Origin: Dickeya oryzae | GTDB taxonomy: Bacteria; Pseudomonadota; Gammaproteobacteria; Enterobacterales; Enterobacteriaceae | Length of the DNA: 64,000 bases | NCBI RefSeq assembly: GCF_009372235.1 | Contig: NZ_ML762920.1 | Coordinates: 124,001-188,000, forward strand | Direction of reading: 5' to 3' | Shown here: piece by piece, positions 1-6,604 of the stretch | Layout of the letters: every line of letters starts with the position of its first letter | How positions within the stretch are numbered: the first letter of the stretch is position 1 | Notes under the pieces: model-generated | The model's database searches: none | Told to the model about the DNA's origin: nothing | What the model saw: only the letters and a program-made list of their open reading frames with translations | Made by a program: the position numbers and the translations under genes

Positions 1-436
1 AGCCGCTGCCATCCGGTGTTGGGGGTTCGGTTTGGGGTTTCATCGCAACCCGTGACGGGGCCACAGCTTGCCTGTGGCCCCGGCGCGGGTTCTGCCGGCG
101 CGGACGGCACAGAGTCCGCAAGCGACGCCCTGCGGCGCTCTGTCGCGCCGACGGTTAAGGAGAAGACGCACCTGCATGACCACGCCACACCGGGGCGGGG
201 GCGAAGGCTGGCCGGCACGGGAACGAGCAAGGAGGGAACCGACTGCGAGCCGTGACGGACAGATGCAGCGGGTGGGCATGAAGCCCTTCAGCGGAGGCCC
301 GACGGGCCGACTTCTTCCTGGGGGTTGGGTTTGGGGGTTGACCTGAGTGCTGAAGAAGGAACACCGCCGCCGACAGCGGAAGGCGCCGCCTTGCGCGCCG
401 CGCCTCACCCGCGATGCCGATGGCGGGGGCGCAAGA

Positions 437-529
437 CATAATGCGGATTATACGATACGAGCCGCTCCACGCGACGGCAAGGAGCGGCGGCGTTGCCCGG
501 CGAGCTTCGTATAATCCCCCGCATTATGT
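437..529. repeat. Nested inverted repeat, candidate recombination site
   Basis: The left arm reads acataatgcgg-attatacga followed by tacgag and gccgctcc (437-468). The right arm (481-529) is its reverse complement with small insertions: ggagcggc, cgag, cttcgtataat, then cccccgcattatgt. The centre is a 12-base spacer at 469-480. The whole 93 bp could fold as an imperfect cruciform. Its place about 155 bp beyond the 3' end of a tyrosine recombinase gene suggests a crossover or accessory binding site. That function is inference, and no second copy was noticed in the window. Confidence 0.5.
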
Positions 530-623
530 TGAACGGCTGACCGGCCAGCAGCTTGGCCACATGCCGCACCGCCGCACAACGCTGGCCGGGCAGACGTTTA
601 CCCCCGCCCGCGACGTGGCATGA

Positions 624-652
624 CGGCAGTCAGCCCGCCGGGCTGTCTGCCG
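624..652 (-). terminator. Hairpin downstream of integrase gene
   Basis: The arms cggcag-t-cagccc and gggctg-t-ctgccg pair with a single T-T mismatch around a 3-base loop. It lies 33 bases past the integrase stop. No U-run follows on the minus strand, so it may be an RNA-stabilising hairpin or a weak terminator. Confidence 0.4.
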
Positions 653-684
653 AACCCGCTCCCGGCGGACCCGCCCGGAGAACG

Positions 685-1794
685 CTAACTTTTGGGGCTG
701 TCCGGCAACGCGGGCGTGTCGTCTGCCTCCGGGGTGTCCGGCTGCTCTGCCGCCATCAGGTCAGCCGGCAACCCGGTTTCCTCTTCAGGGTCACGCTCCG
801 CCGGATGGGTACTCGCATGAACCGCCTGCAACGCCCGGATTGAGACCTGGGTGTAGATTTGCGTACTTTCCACGCTCGCGTGGCCCAGCATCGCCTGTAT
901 CCACCGCAGGTCCGCCCCGTTCTCCAGCATCTGCGTCGCCATCGCGTGCCGGAACAGGTGGCAGCTTCCCCATTTCGCTATCCCCGATGCTTTGATGTAG
1001 TGACTGACCAGATTGGTGATGCCGTTCGGCGTCAGTCCTTCCACACCGTCCAGGGCCACGAACAGCGCCGGGCAGTGCGGATTCACCAGCAGTTGCGGCC
1101 TGACCGCCTGCAGGTAATACGTCAGCCAGCGCAGCGCCCGCTGCCCGACCGGGATAACCCGGTCCTTCTTTCCCTTGCCCTGTACGATGGTCACGATATG
1201 GCGGCTCGCGTCCACGCTGTACACCTCCAGCACCGCCACTTCACCCCGCCGTATTCCGGTTGACCACAGCAGCTCCATCAGCGCCCGGTCGCGGATGCCC
1301 TGCAGCGTGGTCAGGTCCGGCAACGCCAGTACCTGCTCCACATCCGCCACGCTCAGGATATGGCGCGGCAGCCGCTTTTCCAGCCGCGGCAACACCAGAC
1401 CCGACGCCGGGTCGGCCAGCAGCAGATGATGCCGCGTCATCCAGCCGAACCACACCACCAGTGGCCCCAGCTGGCTGCGCTGCGTCCGGGTGCTCAGTGG
1501 CTCCCCGTTCGGCTTGCGGTACTGGTACAGGTGACGCTGATAGTGCTCCAGTATCGGTAAGGTGATGTCCCGGCCATAGTGCAACCCGCGCTCCGCCGCC
1601 CACAGGATGAACCGGTACTGATGATGGGTTTGCGTTTTCAGCGTGGTTTCTGACCAGTTCCGCTCCCGACGCCACGCCACGAACCGCAGCAGCAGCGCGT
1701 ACAGGCTCTTCGGGTCACTGGCCGGGCCGATGGGCTTTCGGTAGACCTCATCCACCGTCAGCAGCGCATCGGCGCGGGGTTTACGGTTAGCCAT
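685..1794 (-). CDS. Tyrosine site-specific recombinase (XerC/D-like integrase)
   Basis: This 369-residue protein would catalyse DNA strand exchange for a mobile element. The N-terminal SAM-like DNA-binding domain covers about residues 25-135 and the catalytic domain about 145-325. The expected active-site set is present: Arg182 in STGIRRGE, Lys in the GKGKKDR beta-hairpin near 208, His279-x-x-Arg282 (HLFR), His305 (LGH) and nucleophile Tyr314 (QIYTQV). A proline- and acid-rich tail follows. Its ATG overlaps the end of the upstream primase gene by 8 bases (ATGGCTAA), so the two are translated as a coupled pair. That layout is unusual for ordinary prophage integrases. All catalytic residues are intact, so the enzyme is likely active. 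Confidence 0.9.
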   Translation of the reverse strand: MANRKPRADALLTVDEVYRKPIGPASDPKSLYALLLRFVAWRRERNWSETTLKTQTHHQYRFILWAAERGLHYGRDITLPILEHYQRHLYQYRKPNGEPLSTRTQRSQLGPLVVWFGWMTRHHLLLADPASGLVLPRLEKRLPRHILSVADVEQVLALPDLTTLQGIRDRALMELLWSTGIRRGEVAVLEVYSVDASRHIVTIVQGKGKKDRVIPVGQRALRWLTYYLQAVRPQLLVNPHCPALFVALDGVEGLTPNGITNLVSHYIKASGIAKWGSCHLFRHAMATQMLENGADLRWIQAMLGHASVESTQIYTQVSIRALQAVHASTHPAERDPEEETGLPADLMAAEQPDTPEADDTPALPDSPKS

Positions 1795-4700
1795 GTGTCA
1801 CCCCCGCGCTCTCAACCGGCGTATCGCCGACCGCAGGCAGCGGCACGGCAGGCGATTTTCCTTTTCCCCTGATTACTGCGTCTGACCCGGCCCCGACCAC
1901 GTCCGCCGTCAGCCCTTGTGCCGTCTGGCTCGACGCCGGTTTTTCCACACCAGACCTGGCCCGGACTTGAGGCAGACTTAAGCCAGACTTTTCTTCCACC
2001 GGGGCAGACTTGCGTTCGCTGCCCTGCCACCGCTGCGTATCCACGCCAACCGCAGGCAGCGGCGTGGCAGGCGATTTTCCTTTTCCCCTGATTACTGTAT
2101 CTGACTCAGCCCCGACCGGTTCCGCCGTCAGCCCTTGCGCCGTCTGGCCTGACGCCGGGTTTTCCACGTCAGACCTGGCCCGAACCTGGGGCAGACTTAA
2201 GCCAGACTTTTCTTCTTCCTGGCCAGACTTGCGTTCACGGCCTTCAGGCTCGTCCACCTCCAGCAGCCCGCACAGGTGCGGGTCATCGCCGGTGTTGCCG
2301 TCCCACAGCAGCTCATACTGCAACAGATGCCCCCGGCTGCCGCCGTGCAGCAGCAGGTATTCCATTTCAGCCAGCCGCAGACAGTGGTTCTTGAGCTGGC
2401 TGTCGCTCCAGTTCGTCCATGCCCGGATATCCCGCCGCGTGAACCGCACTTCACCCGGCTGGCAGCCCTGACGCTGCGCCTGTTCGCCCACCATCGCCTG
2501 TATCAGCAGCAACAGTTTCCTCGTCTGCGGCGGCATTTCATCCAGCGTCCGGCCCAGCACTTCGTGGGCCAGGTGGTTGGCCAGCGCGATATCGCTCTTT
2601 TCCACCTCGATATACTCGATAACCGCGCCCCGGTGCGTCACCCGTTTCACCTCACGCTGGTACTGATGCAGCAGCGCGATGGCCTGGATTAACGTCAGGT
2701 ACTTCATATGGTCGCGCCGGGTGCGGGTCTTGTCCGACAGGAACGTCAGCCGGTCGGCATACGGATTGACCACCTTCAGCGGCCGCAGCAGCCGCTGCGC
2801 GTTCTGGTGTAGCCGGGTCAGGTACTGCTTTTCTGAAGACTGAAGCAGCCCGGCCAGCGTCTGCCCGTGACGCTGCATCGCGTGTATCGCCTGCGTCTGC
2901 TCCCGCGATTCGTTCACCGTCAACACCAGACAGCGGTTGAGCAGCTCTTCATCCACGTCGCTGGCCGTGGTGGTCAGCATCAGCATCACCGGCCCCTGCA
3001 CTTTGTATTCCCGCGTCACCAGTTCCCCGCTCTGCTCGTTCTTGCCGGTTGACGCGATTTTCAGTTCCCCGTCCGACTGGAGCAACTTAAGGGCATAGGC
3101 GGCCTGCCGCACCCCTTCTTCTTCGGCTATCGCCAGTATCTTGTGTTGCAGCGAGGTTTCACCGAGGTAATACAGGCTCTGCCCGGTCATCGCGCTGTAC
3201 TGGATACGCTCTTCCTCCGGCATCATCCCCAGCACCGCCTCCATCAGCGACGATTTCCCCGCCGCCGAACTGCTCTGTATCAGCACGGCCAGCGGTTTAT
3301 CCAGCTTGCGCGACGTCGCCGCCAGATACCCGGTCAGCAGATTGGTGCTTTCCCCCACCACCCCGCAGGCCGCGAGGTCATTGATGATGCGTTCAGCCAG
3401 ATGGGGGGATTTCAGTAGCTCCAGCGCCGCCGCCTCGTCTTCCGCACTCACCGTCACCGACGCCACATTGTCGGCCTGCTCCGCCGCCTGCCGCACGTCA
3501 TCCTGCTTTTGCTCCAGCATCAGCAGCACCCGTCCGCACTCGCGCTTGATGACCGACGCTTCACAGCCCAGTTCCGCCGCCGCCGCGCTCACATAGCCCT
3601 GACGCTGCCGCGAGCTGTACAGGTCCAGCGAGTCCACATACAGCGCGCCGGTTGACGCGTCCCGCACCTGCACGTTGACCTTCATCACGTCCTGTACGGT
3701 GTTTTTCTGCCAGCCGCGCACCCGCCACACCCGTGGGCCGTGAGTCAGCAGCAGGTCGCCGGACGCGGTTAACTCGCCTGCCACCGTCGGTGCCGGTACG
3801 CCCGCCGGGGCGGCTAAGGAAGAAGCGGTATCGTCCCCGCCGGATGGCATGTCACGGGAGAACACCACCCCCGGCCCGCTGCCCTGACCCATCCATGCCG
3901 CCTGCTCCAGTGCCAGCCCTAACGCGCTTTCCGGGTTGCCGCTCTTCAGCGCATACGCATTCGCATCCAGCCCCGGCGGGAACCGCACCCGCCATGCTTC
4001 GATACCCGCTTCCAACAGGTCCGCCGCCACGCTGTCCGCGCCCCGGTCGCCGGCCTCATCCCGGTCATAGGCTATCTGCACCCGCTTCACGCCGTGGTAC
4101 TGCAACGCGGCCAGATGGTCAGCGGTAAAGCCGTTGGCCCCGTACGCCGTGGTGACATTGCGGAACCCGGCACACCAGAACGTCATCGCATCAATCAGCG
4201 ATTCGCACAGGATAAGGTCGGACGACGCCTTCAGCGCTTCCTCGTTCCACACCCCGGCCAGCGGCGACGGCAGGTACAGGTGCTTCGGCGAGCCTTTGAG
4301 GATTTTGTGGTCCGGCTGTACCCGACGCCCGTACAACTGCATCACCCGGCCACGCTGGGCCACACTCGCCGATTCCGCCCAGCCGATAACCGGCATCACC
4401 ACGCAGCCCCGGAAGTGGTCCTGCTTCGTGGTGGCGCGCAGCACCCCCAGCCCGGCCAGTTTCTCACGCAGCCGCTTTCCTTCCTGACTCGACGAGGACG
4501 GCAACAGCCCCGCGCTGCCGCCGATACCGTGATGACCGGCGAACCCCAGCCGGAAGTGGCTCACCAGTTCAGGATGAGCCAGCCCGCGACTGACCAGCCA
4601 CTGCTGTGCTTCCGGGTTCGCCAGCAGGCTCTGGTGGTAGAAGCCGATAACCTGATTCAGCAGCGCCTGACCGTCATCATCCAGATCGGCGAGTCTGGTA

Positions 4701-5038
4701 CGCGCCGCAGACGGCGAAGCCGGAACCACCGGGGCGGCTAAAAAAGACGGATTGCCAGCCAGTTCCCGCAGCCGCAACAGGGTTTGCGGCCAGGTCAGCC
4801 GCTCGGTGTGTTGCAGCCAGTCCAGCACCGACCCCGACGCCCCGCAGCCGAAGCAGTGGTACAGGTTTTTCGACGGCGTGATGACGCAGGACGGCGTGTT
4901 TTCCTGATGGAACGGGCACCGGCAGACATAACTGTCCGCCCCCTGCTTTTTCAGTGTATGACCCTGAGACTGCGCCACGGCCCGCAGCGACACCCCGCGT
5001 TTCAGTTGCTCCAGCTCTGCCGGTGTCATTCGTCCCAT
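1787..5038 (-). CDS. CHC2/Toprim DNA primase fused to P-loop ATPase domain
   Basis: This protein of about 1083 residues is built like a primase-helicase replication enzyme of a mobile element. A CHC2 zinc finger is seen at about residues 41-65 (CPFH then CFGC). A Toprim domain follows, with the Glu motif LCESLIDA near 271 and the DRDEAGD motif near 324. A Walker A (SSAAGKSSL) near 586 starts an AAA-type ATPase part. The C-terminal 150 residues are two copies of a 73-residue repeat and look disordered. The ATG at 5038 is preferred because AGGAG lies 8 bases before it. The open frame extends six codons further to a TTG. The stop overlaps the integrase start, so the pair forms a bicistron. The exact family is not recognised; phage-satellite or integrative-element replication proteins are the nearest known layout. 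Confidence 0.8.
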   Translation of the reverse strand: MGRMTPAELEQLKRGVSLRAVAQSQGHTLKKQGADSYVCRCPFHQENTPSCVITPSKNLYHCFGCGASGSVLDWLQHTERLTWPQTLLRLRELAGNPSFLAAPVVPASPSAARTRLADLDDDGQALLNQVIGFYHQSLLANPEAQQWLVSRGLAHPELVSHFRLGFAGHHGIGGSAGLLPSSSSQEGKRLREKLAGLGVLRATTKQDHFRGCVVMPVIGWAESASVAQRGRVMQLYGRRVQPDHKILKGSPKHLYLPSPLAGVWNEEALKASSDLILCESLIDAMTFWCAGFRNVTTAYGANGFTADHLAALQYHGVKRVQIAYDRDEAGDRGADSVAADLLEAGIEAWRVRFPPGLDANAYALKSGNPESALGLALEQAAWMGQGSGPGVVFSRDMPSGGDDTASSLAAPAGVPAPTVAGELTASGDLLLTHGPRVWRVRGWQKNTVQDVMKVNVQVRDASTGALYVDSLDLYSSRQRQGYVSAAAAELGCEASVIKRECGRVLLMLEQKQDDVRQAAEQADNVASVTVSAEDEAAALELLKSPHLAERIINDLAACGVVGESTNLLTGYLAATSRKLDKPLAVLIQSSSAAGKSSLMEAVLGMMPEEERIQYSAMTGQSLYYLGETSLQHKILAIAEEEGVRQAAYALKLLQSDGELKIASTGKNEQSGELVTREYKVQGPVMLMLTTTASDVDEELLNRCLVLTVNESREQTQAIHAMQRHGQTLAGLLQSSEKQYLTRLHQNAQRLLRPLKVVNPYADRLTFLSDKTRTRRDHMKYLTLIQAIALLHQYQREVKRVTHRGAVIEYIEVEKSDIALANHLAHEVLGRTLDEMPPQTRKLLLLIQAMVGEQAQRQGCQPGEVRFTRRDIRAWTNWSDSQLKNHCLRLAEMEYLLLHGGSRGHLLQYELLWDGNTGDDPHLCGLLEVDEPEGRERKSGQEEEKSGLSLPQVRARSDVENPASGQTAQGLTAEPVGAESDTVIRGKGKSPATPLPAVGVDTQRWQGSERKSAPVEEKSGLSLPQVRARSGVEKPASSQTAQGLTADVVGAGSDAVIRGKGKSPAVPLPAVGDTPVESAGVTHG
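1832..2243 (-). repeat. Two in-frame 219-bp tandem repeats in primase tail
   Basis: Sequences beginning gcagcggc at 1837 and at 2056 are alike over about 190 bases, with a period of 219 bp (73 codons). Each unit encodes an ERKS...EEKSGLSLPQVRARS...QTAQGLTA...IRGKGKSPA pattern. The copies differ at scattered bases, so the duplication is not recent. Repeat number probably varies between related elements. Confidence 0.85.
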
Positions 5039-5152
5039 TTCCGCTGCTCCTGTCAAAAACCTGTCAATAGGGTTTCAGTAAAAATAACTCGACAAGCATA
5101 TACCTCAGTGGGTAGTATTTACAACAGTGAGATGTAAAATAGGAGGTAGATT
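5039..5152. promoter_or_regulatory. Divergent promoter region of primase and XRE regulator
   Basis: This 114-base A+T-rich gap separates the divergent primase-integrase and XRE genes. Two dyads sharing cagtg lie just before the XRE gene: tacc-tcagtg-ggta at about 5101-5114 and taca...tgta around 5119-5136. They are plausible operators for the XRE protein, which would then control itself and perhaps the primase operon. This is inference from position and symmetry. A strong aggagg site sits at 5142-5147. Confidence 0.35.
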
Positions 5153-5587
5153 ATGGCCATCAGGACTTTACCAGCACAGGGTTCATCCACGATGGCGGCA
5201 TCTATCAGTAGTGAAGAACAGATTTTTATGACCGAACTCGGCAAGCGTATCACCGCCCTGCGTAAAGACGCCGGACTCACTCAGGTTCAGCTCGCGCAGG
5301 CACTGAACGTTTCCCAGCAGGCTGTTCAGTCATGGGAGTCCGGGCGGCGGCGGATACAGATTTCAGCGCTGCCTGCCGTGGCAAGACAGCTTTCCGTTTC
5401 TCTTGATGCCCTGCTGGGCGACAGCCATACCCCGCCACCGCGCAAGCGCGGCCCGGCGTCACGGCTGGAGCAGCAGATTCAGGTGATAGGCCAGTTGCCC
5501 AGAAGCAGGCAGAAGCTGGTGTCGGAGATGCTCGACGCCGTGATTGCTCAGGCGCAACAGGCAGGAACGGACGGACTGGACGGCTAA
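5153..5587 (+). CDS. XRE-family HTH transcriptional regulator
   Basis: This 144-residue protein has a cro/C1-type helix-turn-helix at about residues 28-87, including LGKRITALRKDAGLTQVQLA and the recognition segment VSQQAVQSWESGRR. A basic linker and a helical tail rich in Gln/Leu (about 100-138) follow and may mediate dimerisation. It starts at ATG 5153 after an ideal AGGAGG. It is divergent from the primase-integrase pair and upstream of the SymE-like gene on the same strand. It probably represses the mobile element's promoters; the targets are not shown by sequence. Confidence 0.85.
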   Translation: MAIRTLPAQGSSTMAASISSEEQIFMTELGKRITALRKDAGLTQVQLAQALNVSQQAVQSWESGRRRIQISALPAVARQLSVSLDALLGDSHTPPPRKRGPASRLEQQIQVIGQLPRSRQKLVSEMLDAVIAQAQQAGTDGLDG

Positions 5588-5605
5588 AAAGACAGGATTT
5601 TTAAC

Positions 5606-5640
5606 GCGGAGGCGATGAGTTCGCACCTCATCACCTCCGC
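5606..5640 (+). terminator. Hairpin between XRE and symE-like genes
   Basis: Fourteen-base arms gcggaggcgatgag and ctcatcacctccgc pair (one G-T wobble) around loop ttcgcac. No U-run follows. It may end or stabilise the XRE message, or sequester the translation region of the downstream toxin gene. Confidence 0.5.
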
Positions 5641-5670
5641 TCACCACAGGCAACTAAAGAGGTAGTTACT

Positions 5671-5895
5671 ATGGCTGGACGCGATTCTAAGGCAGAACCC
5701 CGCGCAACTGAAGTAAAAGAACCCCAACGGCATTACACCGTCGGTTACGCCCCCAATGGCATGAAGGGCAACCCGCCGCCGCAACTCACGCTGAAGGGCC
5801 GCTGGCTGGAAGACCTCGGCTTTAACACCGGACAGCCGGTGATTGTCACCGTGGAGCGCGGGCGGCTGGTGATTGAAGCAGAACTTAGGATCTGA
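5671..5895 (+). CDS. symE: SymE-family toxin-like protein
   Basis: This 74-residue protein resembles SymE, an SOS-linked toxin of E. coli with an AbrB-like (SpoVT/MazE-type) fold that affects nucleic acids and is kept off by the antisense RNA SymR. The family core is visible as YTVGYAPNG, then PPPQLTLKGRWLEDLGF, then a TGQPVIVTVERGRLVI strand-loop-strand segment at about 22-72. Relatives are common in Pectobacteriaceae next to Rhs or CDI loci. A ribosome site (AAGAGG) lies before the ATG. An antisense RNA over the 5' end could not be shown here. A hairpin terminator follows. Confidence 0.75.
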   Translation: MAGRDSKAEPRATEVKEPQRHYTVGYAPNGMKGNPPPQLTLKGRWLEDLGFNTGQPVIVTVERGRLVIEAELRI

Positions 5896-5900
5896 CCGGT

Positions 5901-5936
5901 AAAAAAACAAAGATCCCGGCGCAAGTGCCGGGATCG
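5901..5936 (-). terminator. Terminator between symE-like gene and cdiI (mainly for cdiI)
   Basis: The arms gatcccggc (5912-5920) and gccgggatc (5927-5935) form a perfect 9-bp stem with loop gcaagt. On the minus strand it is followed by tttgttttttt, a good rho-independent signal for the CDI operon. On the plus strand the downstream run is weaker (gtcgtttattt), so it may serve both converging genes. Confidence 0.8.
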
Positions 5937-5966
5937 TCGTTTATTTATAAGCTGGATAGTTATCTA

Positions 5967-6602
5967 TTAATTAATAATATTTAATTGGATACTTCCACCA
6001 TCAGGAACGTCTCTTATTTGCAATGCAATATTAGCTCTTGACCTCATTGCTTTGTCTGATTTATCAACATAAAGATTATTGATATCAAAATCTCCTCCTG
6101 CAACAAAGGGAATTTTAGGAACTAAACGATATCCTGAAGGTATAGGGCCATGAGCTTTCTGCCAAAAATGGGCTAAGGAATAACCTGTAATAACTTTATA
6201 TTCATTCAGTACGACACCACACCATTCATTTATGCTTTTAGCCAGCCACTCAAACATTCCAGTTTCAGGATCAAAGGAATAAACTCCATCACTTTTTATA
6301 CAGAACTGACCACCAAAAACATCTTCTGCGAAGTAAAGTGCATCCCTAGCCATATCATCATAAGAGTCAATCCATAACTCATTGTTATTCCAATCAATAA
6401 TTCCAAAATCATCACCAACTGTTTCACATGAAAAAACATGTAATGCTGATTCAAAACAATAAAAACCATTTTTGCAATTTAGCAAAGATATCAGTTCATC
6501 AACGAGTGGTGATTTATACGCAGCCAATATCGCCCTATCTACTTTTCCCGGTGCGATGCTATCACTGCAAATAGACAATAATTTTTTTGCCAAAGGCTGC
6601 AT
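5967..6602 (-). CDS. cdiI: CDI immunity protein, SUKH (SMI1/KNR4)-like
   Basis: This 211-residue protein begins 2 bases after the hecA/cdiA stop, exactly where an immunity gene sits. Segments such as KNGFYCFESALHVF, WIDSYDDMARDALYFAEDVFGGQFC and YSFDPETGMFEWLA match the SUKH superfamily, a common immunity family in polymorphic toxin loci. It would bind and neutralise the DNase tip of its own CdiA in the cytoplasm. The gene is clearly more A+T-rich than cdiA, as is usual for exchanged toxin/immunity modules. No signal peptide or membrane segment is seen. The specific pairing with this toxin is inferred from position. Confidence 0.8.
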   Translation of the reverse strand: MQPLAKKLLSICSDSIAPGKVDRAILAAYKSPLVDELISLLNCKNGFYCFESALHVFSCETVGDDFGIIDWNNNELWIDSYDDMARDALYFAEDVFGGQFCIKSDGVYSFDPETGMFEWLAKSINEWCGVVLNEYKVITGYSLAHFWQKAHGPIPSGYRLVPKIPFVAGGDFDINNLYVDKSDKAMRSRANIALQIRDVPDGGSIQLNIIN

Positions 6603-6604
6603 AT

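Larger units (their letters stand above)
1..684. other. GC-rich non-coding edge of a mobile element
   Basis: No convincing gene is seen in this stretch. The open frames present have no good ribosome site and look like artefacts of the high G+C content. It holds a nested inverted repeat at 437-529 and a terminator-like hairpin at 624-652. It lies directly downstream of a minus-strand integrase gene, where attachment or recombination sites of such elements are often found. The left boundary of the element is not in the window. Confidence 0.5.

Noticed and set aside
40-439. Overlapping open frames near the left edge
   Set aside because: No ribosome site or recognisable protein features; composition suggests chance open frames in G+C-rich DNA.
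1-684. tRNA gene as integrase target
   Set aside because: No cloverleaf or GTTCGANNC-type T-loop was found in the stretch beside the integrase.
4094-4741. 215-codon plus-strand frame antisense to the primase gene
   Set aside because: Arg/Pro/Gln-rich composition with no domain; fully covered by the primase coding frame.
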